From assembly GCA_036497565.1 (NCBI GenBank), contig DASXJE010000306.1, positions 1 to 42,850 of the forward strand: a DNA stretch of 42,850 nucleotides, given 5' to 3'. This DNA comes from Mycobacteriales bacterium. GTDB taxonomy: Bacteria; Actinomycetota; Actinomycetes; Mycobacteriales; QHCD01. A program made the translations under genes and the position numbers. Positions 7,119 to 15,317 of this stretch are shown in pieces. A model generated the notes under the pieces. The model did not search any database and was not told the DNA's origin. It saw only the letters and a program-made list of their open reading frames with translations. Within the stretch, counting starts at the first letter, position 1, and every line of letters begins with the position of its first letter.

Positions 7119-8309
7119 ATGTTCTCCGGAGACCTGCAGGTGCTGGTGGACGACCTGGCCGAGCGGCTGGGCCGCTCGGCGACCATCGAGGACGACAATC
7201 ACCGGGTCATCGTCTACTCGTCCCAGCAGCACCAGATCGACGACGTACGCCGTGATTCGATCCTGCAACGCAGGACCAGCCCCGAAGTCCGGACGTGGTT
7301 CCGGAAGTTCGGCATCGTGTCGTGCAACGACCCGGTGCGGATCCCGCCCGACCGGGCGCGCGGCATTCTGGGGCGGCTGTGCATCCCGGTCCGGCATCGT
7401 GACCGGCTGGACGGGTTCTTGTGGCTCATCGACGACGACGAGTCGTTGACGGCGCCCCAGGTCACCGTCGCCGAGACAACGGCCCGGCACGCCGCGATCC
7501 TGATGCACGAAGAGATGCTCGCCGAGCGGCTCGCGAGCACAGCCCTGGCCCATCTGTTGGTCCAGTCGGAGGAGGTCCGCACCCTCGCCGCCGCGCAGGT
7601 GGTCGACGACGGAATCGTTCCGGCGGGCTCGCCGGTCGTCGTCAGCGTTCTCGTTCCGGAGTCGACCGACGCCGGGACCAGGACGCTCATCGGCGACTGC
7701 ATCCGCGATGTCAGCCGCCTGCATGTCCGCGGGGAGGTCCTCGGGGTCGCACACGCCGACCACGGCGCGGTGCTGACCTTCGCACCCGGGGGTGATCGTG
7801 CCGGGCACGCGATGCGGATCGCGCGGGAGCTGCGGGACTGCATGCGCCGGCGGACGGGCGACGTGCGGACCGTCGTCGGGATCGGCGAGGTGAAGGAACG
7901 GCTCGTGGACGCCCAGGTCTCCTACCGCCAGGCTCGGCTCAGCGCCCGGGCGGCGACGCGGCTGCCCGGTGTCGGCGACATCGCGGCGTGGTCCGCGCTG
8001 GGTGCGCTCCGTGCCGTCGTCCAGCTGCCGATCGAGGCGATGGTCGACTCGATCGACCCGAGGATGGCTGCACTCTTCGCAGCCGGAGACGATCGGATCC
8101 TCGACACGCTCGAGTGCTATCTCGACGGTGGCTGTGATGCGCAGGTGACGGCGGGCAAGCTGCACCTGCACCGCGGCACCCTCTACTACCGGCTACAGAA
8201 GGCGCAGGAGGCCGCCGACATCGACCTCCGCAACGGCGAGGACCGGCTGTCTGCGCACGTGGGTTTCAAGCTGGCTCGTCTGGCCGGCCGCTATCCGCTG
8301 CAGGCCTGA
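7119..8309 (+). CDS. PucR/CdaR-type transcriptional regulator
   Basis: The 396 aa end with the PucR C-terminal helix-turn-helix, ALECYLDGGCDAQVTAGKLHLHRGTLYYRL-like in layout, with the diagnostic HLHRGTLYYRL segment. The middle resembles a degenerate GGDEF-like domain, and the N-terminal 140 residues look like a sensor domain (TIEDDNHRVIVYSS). Regulators of this family often control amino-acid, purine or sugar-acid catabolism. The start is the ATG before FSGDLQVL; the frame continues upstream without need. Its 3' end overlaps the convergent FAD subunit gene by 44 nt. It is the nearest regulator to the hydroxyproline operon and a plausible controller of it. Confidence 0.86.
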   Translation: MFSGDLQVLVDDLAERLGRSATIEDDNHRVIVYSSQQHQIDDVRRDSILQRRTSPEVRTWFRKFGIVSCNDPVRIPPDRARGILGRLCIPVRHRDRLDGFLWLIDDDESLTAPQVTVAETTARHAAILMHEEMLAERLASTALAHLLVQSEEVRTLAAAQVVDDGIVPAGSPVVVSVLVPESTDAGTRTLIGDCIRDVSRLHVRGEVLGVAHADHGAVLTFAPGGDRAGHAMRIARELRDCMRRRTGDVRTVVGIGEVKERLVDAQVSYRQARLSARAATRLPGVGDIAAWSALGALRAVVQLPIEAMVDSIDPRMAALFAAGDDRILDTLECYLDGGCDAQVTAGKLHLHRGTLYYRLQKAQEAADIDLRNGEDRLSAHVGFKLARLAGRYPLQA

Positions 8310-9675
8310 CAGCGGCGCCGGCGATCACACCGAGCGGTGTCGGCGTCACGACGGTCCGCCATTGCAGGTCGCCGACGGCCGGCGAGGCCGCGCCGCGGTC
8401 CCGGGCGAGGGCGGCCTGCAGGGCGGGGCCGCAGATCCGGCCCTGGCAGTAGCCCATGCCGCACCGGGTGATGGCGCGGATCGCGCGGGCGGTCGCCGTG
8501 CCGGTGGCGGCGGACGTGACGGTGGCCCAGGACACCTCCTCGCAGCGGCAGAACGTCGTCTCGGGGTCGAGCCAGTCCAGCCAGCCGGTCCGCATGGGGT
8601 AGAGCCGGTCGAGTAGGTCGGCGAACCGGCGCCGCCGCCGGAGCGCGGGTCGCAGCGGACGTACGGCGGCGGCGTGGTCGCGGTTCGATATCGCTTCGAG
8701 CAGCCGGGCCGCGGAGAGGCCGGCGAGTCGTCCCTCGAGTTCGGCGATCTCGGCGCCGCCGACGCCGGTCGCCTCGCCGGCGGCGAAGACCCCGGCGACG
8801 CTCGTAGCCTGGTCGGCGTCGTGCCACACCGCGCCGGTCGGCCGCGCCGGGTGCGGGACGTCGCGGCAGCCGAGGTTGCGCGACACGTCCAGTGCGGGAG
8901 CGAAGCCGAAGGAGACGCAGACCGCATCGGCGGCGATCGTGCGCTCGGTGCCGGGGATCGGGCGCCATTCGGGATCGACCTCGGCGACCACAGCCGCCTC
9001 CACCCGGTCCGCCCCTTCGCACCGGATCACCACGCGACCACCCCGCGGGCGTACGCCGGCCCGGGCCAGTCGCCGTAGATACCCCGCCGCCTCACGGATC
9101 CGCGCCGGATGCGACAGCGTGGGAAGTGCCGCGCCGAGGACCGAACGCGGCCGGGTCGCCTCGACCAGCGCCTCGATCCGAGCGCCCGCGCCGGCCAGCC
9201 CGGCGGCCACCGGCAACAGGAACGGGCCCGAGCCGCCGACCACCACGCGTCGACCCACCCGCAGGTCGTGACCCTTCAGCAGCGCCTGCGCCGCGCCCGG
9301 GGTGAGCACGCCGGGCAGCGTCCAGCCGGGGAAGGGCAGCGCCAACTCCGCCGAGCCGGTGGCGACCACCGCGGCTGCGGCAGTGACTGTGTCGGCCCGC
9401 GGACCACCGACGTACACCTGCACCCGGCCACCGGCCCGCGCGGCATGCCAGACCCAGCTGTGCGCGACGACGGTCACCTTCGGGTGGGTGGCGACCCGGG
9501 CGAGGCGATCGGGCGGCCCGCTCGACCCGGTCCCGTCCAGTCGTCGGCGGTAGTACTGGCCACCGACCGCGGCGTTCCCGTCCACCAGGACGACGTGCAG
9601 CCCGGCGTCGGCGGCCGCTGCGGCGGCGGCCATTCCGGCCGGCCCGCCGCCGATCACGACGACGTCAGCGCGCAC
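8266..9675 (-). CDS. FAD/[2Fe-2S] dehydrogenase alpha subunit (D-hydroxyproline dehydrogenase / HcnB-like)
   Basis: The 469 aa begin with the FAD motif VVVIGGGPAGMAAA and contain a second Rossmann motif (VVVGGSGPFLLP) and an FAAGEATGVGG flavin motif. The C-terminal region has CRCEEV followed by GYCQGRICG, a BFD-like four-cysteine cluster. This layout matches the alpha subunit of three-part amino-acid dehydrogenases related to HcnB and sarcosine oxidase, including D-hydroxyproline dehydrogenase. Its start overlaps the gamma subunit gene by 11 nt, so the pair is probably translated together. The substrate assignment comes from the neighbouring epimerase and deaminase genes. Confidence 0.85.
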   Translation of the reverse strand: MRADVVVIGGGPAGMAAAAAAADAGLHVVLVDGNAAVGGQYYRRRLDGTGSSGPPDRLARVATHPKVTVVAHSWVWHAARAGGRVQVYVGGPRADTVTAAAAVVATGSAELALPFPGWTLPGVLTPGAAQALLKGHDLRVGRRVVVGGSGPFLLPVAAGLAGAGARIEALVEATRPRSVLGAALPTLSHPARIREAAGYLRRLARAGVRPRGGRVVIRCEGADRVEAAVVAEVDPEWRPIPGTERTIAADAVCVSFGFAPALDVSRNLGCRDVPHPARPTGAVWHDADQATSVAGVFAAGEATGVGGAEIAELEGRLAGLSAARLLEAISNRDHAAAVRPLRPALRRRRRFADLLDRLYPMRTGWLDWLDPETTFCRCEEVSWATVTSAATGTATARAIRAITRCGMGYCQGRICGPALQAALARDRGAASPAVGDLQWRTVVTPTPLGVIAGAAVRPAADSGRPDEPA

Positions 9676-9940
9676 GACGCCCGCCTACCGAGCCCGACCG
9701 GCGTACGTCGGCGCCGGCCGCGAGCGGGGTGATGCAGGCGCGCACCGAGGTCTCCTCGTCGACGTCGACGAGACAGTCGAAGCACCACCCGATGCCGCAG
9801 AAGATGCCCCGCGGCCGATCGTCTGCGCGGGTCGTCCGGAACGCGGACACCCCGTTGGTGATCAGTCCCGTGGCGACGGTCGACCCTCGGGGGGCGGTCA
9901 TCGGCACGCCGTCGAAGCGGAAGGACACCGGTTCGCTCAC
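9665..9940 (-). CDS. [2Fe-2S] gamma subunit of the dehydrogenase (HcnA-like)
   Basis: A 91 aa plant-type ferredoxin-like protein with cysteines at 48, 53, 56 and 69 (pattern C-x4-C-x2-C-x12-C, within FCGIGWCFDCLVDVDE). It matches the small iron-sulfur subunit of HcnABC-like and D-hydroxyproline dehydrogenases, which moves electrons between the flavins of the two larger subunits. The ATG overlaps the stop of the beta subunit gene by 4 nt, and its end overlaps the alpha subunit start. The tight packing supports a 1:1:1 complex. Confidence 0.87.
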   Translation of the reverse strand: MSEPVSFRFDGVPMTAPRGSTVATGLITNGVSAFRTTRADDRPRGIFCGIGWCFDCLVDVDEETSVRACITPLAAGADVRRSGSVGGRRAR

Positions 9941-11106
9941 GCAGGCTCACCGACCGCAGTGGTCCGCGTGAACCGGGCCGGGGCGAAGGCCGCGGGATCG
10001 ACGGCGTGCCGTGCGCCGGTGACGAACGCAGTGACGAGTTCGGCCGTCGCGGGGGCGAGGCCGATGCCGGCGCCTTCGTGTCCGCTGGCGTAGAGCAGGC
10101 CGGCCACTTCGGGATCGGGCCCGATGAGCGGAAGGTTGTCCGGGGTCGCCGGCCGGAATCCGGTGTAGGAACGGATCGCCCGGACGCCGTACAGCGCGGG
10201 GAACAGCGCGATCGCCCGCCGGGCCAGCTCGCCGAGCACCGCGACGTCGGGGGAGGAGTCGAAGCCGACGAACTCCCGACTTGACCCGATCAGCACGGTG
10301 CCGCTCAGCGTCGACTCGACGACCGCCGAGCACGACCTACCCTCCGGTGTGGCGATGGTGTCGACGTAGCCGGCTTCGTAGACCTTGTGTCGCACGATCG
10401 GGCGCACCGGCTCGGTGACGAGAATGTGGCCGCGGCGGGGGGCGACCGGGGCGTGACGTCCCAGCCGTTGCGCGAGCTCGCCGGTCCAGGCGCCGGTAGC
10501 GAGGACGACCGTGCCGGTGTCGATCGTCCCCTTGCCGGTGCGCACCGCCGTACATCGACCGGAGCGCACCTCGAGCCCGAGCACCGGCGCATCACTCACC
10601 ACCGTCGCGCCGCGGTCGACGGCTCGGCCGAGGTACGCCGTCGCGGCGGCCATGGGCTGCACCTGGCTGTCCTGTGGAAACCACATCCCCCCGGGCAGAT
10701 CGGGGGAGAGGTCCGGTTCGAGAGCCCGCAACGCGTCGGCGTCGCACGGCTCCGCACGGACCCCGCCGGCCCGTAGCCCTGCGGCGGCGGCGTCGAGGGC
10801 ACCAAACTGCGTCTGGTCGGCCGCCACCACCAGACCGCCCTTGCCTTCGAACTCGATGCCGGGTCCCAGCTCCTCGGCCGCCGTGTGCCACAAGTCGAGG
10901 CTGCGCAGCGCCAGCTCCAGCTCCGGACCCGGTGCTTTGTCGGAGACGAGGATGTTGCCTTCACCGGCTGCGGTTGTTCCCGCCAGGGGACCCGTCCGGT
11001 CGACGACGCATACCCCCGCACCAATCGCCGTGAGTGCCGCCGCGGTGGCGGCTCCGATCATGCCGGCTCCCACGACGACGACATCGACCGAGCGCGGCAC
11101 CGTCAC
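9937..11106 (-). CDS. FAD-dependent dehydrogenase beta subunit (D-amino-acid oxidase-like, HcnC-like)
   Basis: The roughly 389 aa belong to the DAO/glycine oxidase fold: VDVVVVGAGMIGAATAAAL at the N-terminus, VVLATGAWTGELAQ in the middle and GFRPATPDNLPLIGP with GHEGAGIGLAPATAELV at the C-terminus. In D-hydroxyproline dehydrogenases the beta subunit carries out the actual oxidation of cis-4-hydroxy-D-proline to the cyclic imine. The GTG at 11106 overlaps the epimerase stop as GTGA; a second GTG 6 nt later is possible. The frame stays open upstream but runs inside the epimerase gene. Confidence 0.87.
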   Translation of the reverse strand: MTVPRSVDVVVVGAGMIGAATAAALTAIGAGVCVVDRTGPLAGTTAAGEGNILVSDKAPGPELELALRSLDLWHTAAEELGPGIEFEGKGGLVVAADQTQFGALDAAAAGLRAGGVRAEPCDADALRALEPDLSPDLPGGMWFPQDSQVQPMAAATAYLGRAVDRGATVVSDAPVLGLEVRSGRCTAVRTGKGTIDTGTVVLATGAWTGELAQRLGRHAPVAPRRGHILVTEPVRPIVRHKVYEAGYVDTIATPEGRSCSAVVESTLSGTVLIGSSREFVGFDSSPDVAVLGELARRAIALFPALYGVRAIRSYTGFRPATPDNLPLIGPDPEVAGLLYASGHEGAGIGLAPATAELVTAFVTGARHAVDPAAFAPARFTRTTAVGEPA

Positions 11107-12116
11107 CCGCGGGCGCCCATGAGGAATCCGCCGGGAAACGGATCGTCCGGGTCGAGCAGGTAGGTCGCGAGTCCGGTCAACCAGGCCCGCCCGCGGACGA
11201 TCGGCAGGACGGCGCGTACGTCGCCGACGGACGACTCGGCGGACAACCGGCCCTCGAAGCGGGTCCCGATCAGCGACTCGTGGACGAACGGTTCTCCCAG
11301 GGATAGCCGACCGCGTGCGTGGAGGGCAGCCATCCGGGCCGATGTGCCTGTGCCGCAGGGGGATCGGTCGATCCACCCGGGGTGGATGACGACCGCTCCC
11401 CGGCTGCTCGCCCCGGCACCGCCGGGTGCGGTGAAGATGACGTGCCCGCAGCGGTCGACGTCGGGCATCTCCGGGTGCACGAAGGACAGTTGGTCATTGA
11501 CGGCGTCCATGACGCGGAGTCCGTCGGCGACGAGCCGGTCGTGCTCGGCCGGCACCACGTCGAACCCCAGCGCCGCGCCCGGCAGGATCGCGTAGAAGTT
11601 CCCGCCCCACGCGACGTCGACGGTGAGCGACGGTGCGCCGGGCAGGTCGACGACGGCATCGGCCAACGCGAGGAAGGAGGGGACGTTGCGCAGTTCGACC
11701 GCCGTGGCCCGGCCGTCCTCGACGTCGACGCGCGCCTCGACGAGCCCGGCCGGGGTGTCCAGCCGGATCGTGGTGACCGGTTCGGCCACCTCGACCATGC
11801 CGGTCTCGACGAGGACCGTCGCCACCCCGATCGTCCCGTGCCCGCACATCGGTAGGCAGCCGGAGACCTCGATGAAGACGACGCCGATGTCGGCGTCATC
11901 GCGGGTCGGTGGCTGCAGGATGGCTCCCGACATGGCCGAGTGGCCACGCGGCTCGTACATGAGCAGCGTGCGCAGTTCGTCGCGCTTGTCGATGACGTGT
12001 CGCCGCCGTTCGGCCATCGTGGCACCGGGCAGGGTGCCGACGCCGGAGGTGACGACGCGGGTGGGCATGCCTTCGGTGTGGCTGTCGACCGCGGTGAAGG
12101 CCAGGCGGGCTCTCAT
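11103..12116 (-). CDS. 4-hydroxyproline 2-epimerase (proline racemase family)
   Basis: Converts trans-4-hydroxy-L-proline to cis-4-hydroxy-D-proline by a two-base mechanism. The 337 aa keep both catalytic cysteines: Cys91 in MCGHGTIG and Cys254 in SPCGTGTSA. This separates it from trans-3-hydroxyproline dehydratases, which have Thr at the second site. The N-terminal DSHTEGMPTRVV and the PRGHSAMSGA segment are family hallmarks. It overlaps the deaminase gene before it (ATGA) and the dehydrogenase gene after it. Proline racemase is the main alternative; the surrounding genes favour hydroxyproline. Confidence 0.9.
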   Translation of the reverse strand: MRARLAFTAVDSHTEGMPTRVVTSGVGTLPGATMAERRRHVIDKRDELRTLLMYEPRGHSAMSGAILQPPTRDDADIGVVFIEVSGCLPMCGHGTIGVATVLVETGMVEVAEPVTTIRLDTPAGLVEARVDVEDGRATAVELRNVPSFLALADAVVDLPGAPSLTVDVAWGGNFYAILPGAALGFDVVPAEHDRLVADGLRVMDAVNDQLSFVHPEMPDVDRCGHVIFTAPGGAGASSRGAVVIHPGWIDRSPCGTGTSARMAALHARGRLSLGEPFVHESLIGTRFEGRLSAESSVGDVRAVLPIVRGRAWLTGLATYLLDPDDPFPGGFLMGARG

Positions 12117-13009
12117 CGACCGGCGGCGAGGAGGAAGTCGCGGGTCGCCTGCCGGACGTGCTTGTCGACGTCCGGAGCGAGCGGGAGCCGCGGCAGCCGG
12201 ACTGGTCCGCCCGGCCGGCCGGCTTCTTCCTGCGCGGCCTTGATCGCCTGTACGAAGGTCGGGAGCGCGTCATAGCGCAGCATGGGCAGCATCTGCCGGT
12301 AGGTGGCGACGGCGTCGTCCCATTGGCCGTCGACGCACAGTTGGTACATCGCCACGGTCTCGGCCGGGATGGCGTTGACAAAGCCGGCGATCCAGCCGGT
12401 CGCCCCCATCAGCATCGATTCGACGAAGACGTCGTCGCATCCGCAGAGAACCTCCAGGCGCGGCGCGGTTTCCCTGATTGCGGCGACCCGGCGTACGTCC
12501 TGGGAGAACTCCTTCACCGCGGTGACGAGCGGCACCTCGTCGGCCACCCGCGCCAGCAGCGCCGGGGTCAGGTCGACCCTGGTGGAGAACGGGTTGTTGT
12601 AGACGACGATCGGCAATCCGGCGCGGGCGACCTCGGTGAAGTGTGCGACGACCTCCTCGGCGGTCGGCGCGTGCGAGGTCGGCGGGAGACACATGACGGC
12701 ACCCGCGCCGGCCGCGCCCGCGTGCTCGGCCCAGCGCCGGGCCTCGGCACCCGATTTGCCCGAAACGCCCGGCACGACCGCGGCATCGCCGGCCGCTTGG
12801 ACGGTGGCCTCGACGACCGCGATCCGCTCCATATCGGTCAGCGCCTCGTATTCACCCAGCGATCCGCAGGGGACCAACCCGGCGACGCCCGACTCGACCA
12901 GCCACCTGCAGTGGCTCGTGTGGGCATCGAGGTCGAGGTCACCCTGCTCGTCGAAGGTCGTCGTGCTGGCTACATAGACCCCGCCGAAGCGCGGTAGTGG
13001 TGCGGGCAC
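12113..13009 (-). CDS. DapA/NAL-family lyase, probable pyrroline-4-hydroxy-2-carboxylate deaminase
   Basis: The 298 aa are a class I aldolase-type TIM barrel. The Schiff-base lysine is Lys166 (VTAVKEFSQD) and the partner tyrosine Tyr137 (VVYNNPFSTR); GSLGEYEAL stands where the family has its GTTGE-like motif. In hydroxyproline clusters the DapA homologue deaminates the cyclic imine made by the dehydrogenase to 2-oxoglutarate semialdehyde. The GTG start follows GGGGGG at a usable distance; the frame continues upstream without need. It ends with an ATGA overlap into the epimerase gene and begins 62 nt after the ATPase gene. Confidence 0.85.
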   Translation of the reverse strand: MPAPLPRFGGVYVASTTTFDEQGDLDLDAHTSHCRWLVESGVAGLVPCGSLGEYEALTDMERIAVVEATVQAAGDAAVVPGVSGKSGAEARRWAEHAGAAGAGAVMCLPPTSHAPTAEEVVAHFTEVARAGLPIVVYNNPFSTRVDLTPALLARVADEVPLVTAVKEFSQDVRRVAAIRETAPRLEVLCGCDDVFVESMLMGATGWIAGFVNAIPAETVAMYQLCVDGQWDDAVATYRQMLPMLRYDALPTFVQAIKAAQEEAGRPGGPVRLPRLPLAPDVDKHVRQATRDFLLAAGR

Positions 13010-13071
13010 CTGGGGCCCCCCTTTGTCGATATCTGGACGGATGACACGCGTGTGTGCCCCTGGCGCCGAAG

Positions 13072-15135
13072 CTACGCCGCAGGGGACTTCTCCATCTCCC
13101 CGAGCGGGAAGTGGCAGGCGACCGCGTGGCGCGGGTCGGCGGCCGGCTGCATCGGCGGCTCGACCTGGGCACAAATCTCCTGCGCCTGCGGGCACCGGGT
13201 GCGAAACCGGCAACCCGACGGGGGATCGGCGGCCGACGGAAGCTCGCCTCCGACCGCGACACCCTTCTTGGCCCGCTCGACGTCGGGGTCCGGTACCGGT
13301 GCGGCGTCGATGAGGCCGCGCGTGTACGGGTGCAGCGGTGCGTGGTAGACGCCGTCCCGCGGGCCGAGCTCGACCAGCTTGCCGAGGTACATCACGCCGA
13401 TGCGGTCGGCGAGGTAACGGACCACGGAGAGGTCGTGTGAGATGAAGACGTAGGTGAGGTCGTGTTCGCGTTGCAGCGAGGCCATCAGGTTGAGGATCTG
13501 TGCCTGCACCGACACGTCGAGTGCCGAAACGGGTTCGTCGGCGACGACGACCTTCGGGCGCAGCGCCAACGCGCGCGCCAGCGCGATGCGTTGTCGCTGC
13601 CCGCCGGAGAATTCGTGCGGATAGCGCTCGATTGCGCCGGCCGGGAGTCCGACCTCAGCGAGCAGTTCGTCCACGACCTGCCGCTGGTGCGCCCGGGTGC
13701 CGGAGCGCTGCACGCGAAGCGGTTCGGCGAGGATCGACCCGACCCGCATCCGCGGGTCGAGGGCGGCGGATGCGTCCTGGAAGACCAGCTGCAGCTCGTG
13801 TCGTCTCGCCCGCAAGGCCCGGTTGCCGCACTTGGCCAGATCGGTGTCGCCGAGCAAAACCGACCCGCTCGTCGGCCGCTCCAGCGCGACCAGCAGCCGG
13901 CTCAGCGTCGACTTCCCGCAGCCGGATTCACCGACCAGGCCGAGGGTCTCGCCGCGGAGTACGTCGAGGGAGACGTCGGCGACAGCGCTGATCGTGGACC
14001 CGCCGCGGGTGCCGAACAGCTGTCCGCCCGATCGGTAGTCGCGTACGACGTGGCGACAGGAGAGGACGACGTCGACCGGACCGGCTGCCTCCTCGCCGGT
14101 CGCCGGTGCGACGTCCTCGACGTGGGCCGTTCGGGGCGTGGGTGTCGGTGGGTGGATGCAAGCGAACTCGTGCTCCGGCCCCAGCGCGTCGGTGTCGGCA
14201 CCGTCCACGACGGACAGCAGGGCCGGTTCGCTGCTCACGCAGTCGTCGGTGCGGTGGGCACAGCGCGGGGCGAACCGGCAGCCCGCGGGCGGATGAGCCA
14301 GATCCGGCGGCAGGCCGGGAATACTCGTCAACTCCCGCTCACTGCGGCGTACGCCGTCGGGCAGCGCGCGGAACAGTGCCTCGGTGTAGCGGTGGCGCGG
14401 ATCGGCGAAGAGGTCGGAGGCATCCGCCGTCTCCACGATCTTCCCGGCGTACATGACGTTGACCCGATCGGCCCGCCCGGCGATCACGCCGAGGTCGTGG
14501 GTGACCAGGATCATCGCCATCTGCAGAGTGGTCCGCAGCTCGTCGAACAGCGTGAGCAGCTGCTGCTGGGTGGTGACGTCGAGGGCTGTGGTCGGCTCGT
14601 CGGCGATCAGCAGATCGGGTTCGCAGGCGAGCGCCATGGCGATCATGGCCCGCTGCCGCATTCCACCGGAGAACTGATGCGGATAGTCACCGAGGCGCCG
14701 CGCTGCGGACGGGATCCGCACCAGGTCGAAGACGTCCTCCGCCCGCTTGCGGGCCACCGACCGCGCCACGTTCTGGTGCAGGAGGACCGCCTCGATGATC
14801 TGGGCGCCGACCGTCATCGTCGGGTTGAGCGCGGCCAGCGGATCCTGGAAGACCATGGCGATCCGGGCGGCCCGGATCGCCGCCATCTCCCGCTGGGAGC
14901 GCCCGGTGAGATCCTCGCCGTCGAAGACGACGCGACCTGAGGTGATCTCACCTCCCGGCGGCAGCAGCTGCATCACCGATAACGCGGTCATGGTCTTGCC
15001 GCAGCCCGATTCGCCGACCAGGCCGAGCACCTCACCCCGGTCGACCTTGAGGGACACGCCGTCCACGGCATGAACCGCGTCGTTGCGGCGTCTGATCCGC
15101 GTATGCAGATCGGTGAGCTCGAGCAGCGCTGACAT
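13072..15135 (-). CDS. Fused two-domain ATPase of a dipeptide/oligopeptide ABC importer (DppD-DppF type)
   Basis: The 687 aa hold two complete nucleotide-binding domains. The first has Walker A GESGCGKT (41-48), signature FSGGMRQR and Walker [13 protein letters not shown]. The second has Walker A GESGCGKS (402-409), FSGGQRQR and [12 protein letters not shown]. Each ends with the oligopeptide-transporter tail holding a cysteine cluster (GCRFAPRC and GCRFRTRC). A single chain therefore replaces the usual DppD and DppF. AAGG lies 5 nt before the ATG. It leads the hydroxyproline operon, while its binding protein and permeases are on the opposite strand across a 182-nt promoter region. Confidence 0.93.
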   Translation of the reverse strand: MSALLELTDLHTRIRRRNDAVHAVDGVSLKVDRGEVLGLVGESGCGKTMTALSVMQLLPPGGEITSGRVVFDGEDLTGRSQREMAAIRAARIAMVFQDPLAALNPTMTVGAQIIEAVLLHQNVARSVARKRAEDVFDLVRIPSAARRLGDYPHQFSGGMRQRAMIAMALACEPDLLIADEPTTALDVTTQQQLLTLFDELRTTLQMAMILVTHDLGVIAGRADRVNVMYAGKIVETADASDLFADPRHRYTEALFRALPDGVRRSERELTSIPGLPPDLAHPPAGCRFAPRCAHRTDDCVSSEPALLSVVDGADTDALGPEHEFACIHPPTPTPRTAHVEDVAPATGEEAAGPVDVVLSCRHVVRDYRSGGQLFGTRGGSTISAVADVSLDVLRGETLGLVGESGCGKSTLSRLLVALERPTSGSVLLGDTDLAKCGNRALRARRHELQLVFQDASAALDPRMRVGSILAEPLRVQRSGTRAHQRQVVDELLAEVGLPAGAIERYPHEFSGGQRQRIALARALALRPKVVVADEPVSALDVSVQAQILNLMASLQREHDLTYVFISHDLSVVRYLADRIGVMYLGKLVELGPRDGVYHAPLHPYTRGLIDAAPVPDPDVERAKKGVAVGGELPSAADPPSGCRFRTRCPQAQEICAQVEPPMQPAADPRHAVACHFPLGEMEKSPAA

Positions 15136-15317
15136 AGTGCCTTCACTGGGCCAGAAGAGGAACCGGTAGCAGCGCGAGCGTAGAGGCCGCTGGGTGCGAC
15201 GACTGTCTTATATGGGCGGCGATCTCTTCGACAGATGTGGATACGACTCGGCCGATGTCTCGTCTAGCGTCGTCCCGTCATATGGGGACACGTGTCGGGT
15301 CGGGAGGCAGCGCCTTG
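15136..15317. promoter_or_regulatory. Divergent promoter region of the peptide/hydroxyproline locus
   Basis: This 182-nt gap separates the ATPase-hydroxyproline operon (minus) from the binding protein-peptidase operon (plus), so both promoters must lie here or close by. I see an AT-rich TCTTATATGGG at about 15206-15216 and a related GTCATATGGGG at about 15277-15287, plus the perfect 10-bp palindrome GACACGTGTC at 15287-15296, about 20 nt upstream of the plus-strand start codon. No convincing -35/-10 pair stands out. The ribosome site for the plus-strand gene is GGGAGG near 15302. Confidence 0.5.
15287..15296. promoter_or_regulatory. Perfect palindrome GACACGTGTC, candidate operator
   Basis: A perfect 10-bp palindrome next to the AT-rich CATATGGG element and just upstream of the ribosome site of the binding-protein gene. 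Its place in a divergent promoter region suggests a regulator site, perhaps for the PucR-type protein, but a 10-bp palindrome can also arise by chance in GC-rich DNA. Confidence 0.35.

Noticed and set aside
7209-7216. CTACTCG half-site within the PucR-type gene, with similar halves near 8607 and 18911
   Set aside because: Only one arm of the LacI-type palindrome is present and the sites lie inside coding sequence.
7026-8171. Open frame opposite the PucR-type regulator
   Set aside because: Composition typical of an antisense shadow; the plus-strand frame carries the PucR helix-turn-helix.
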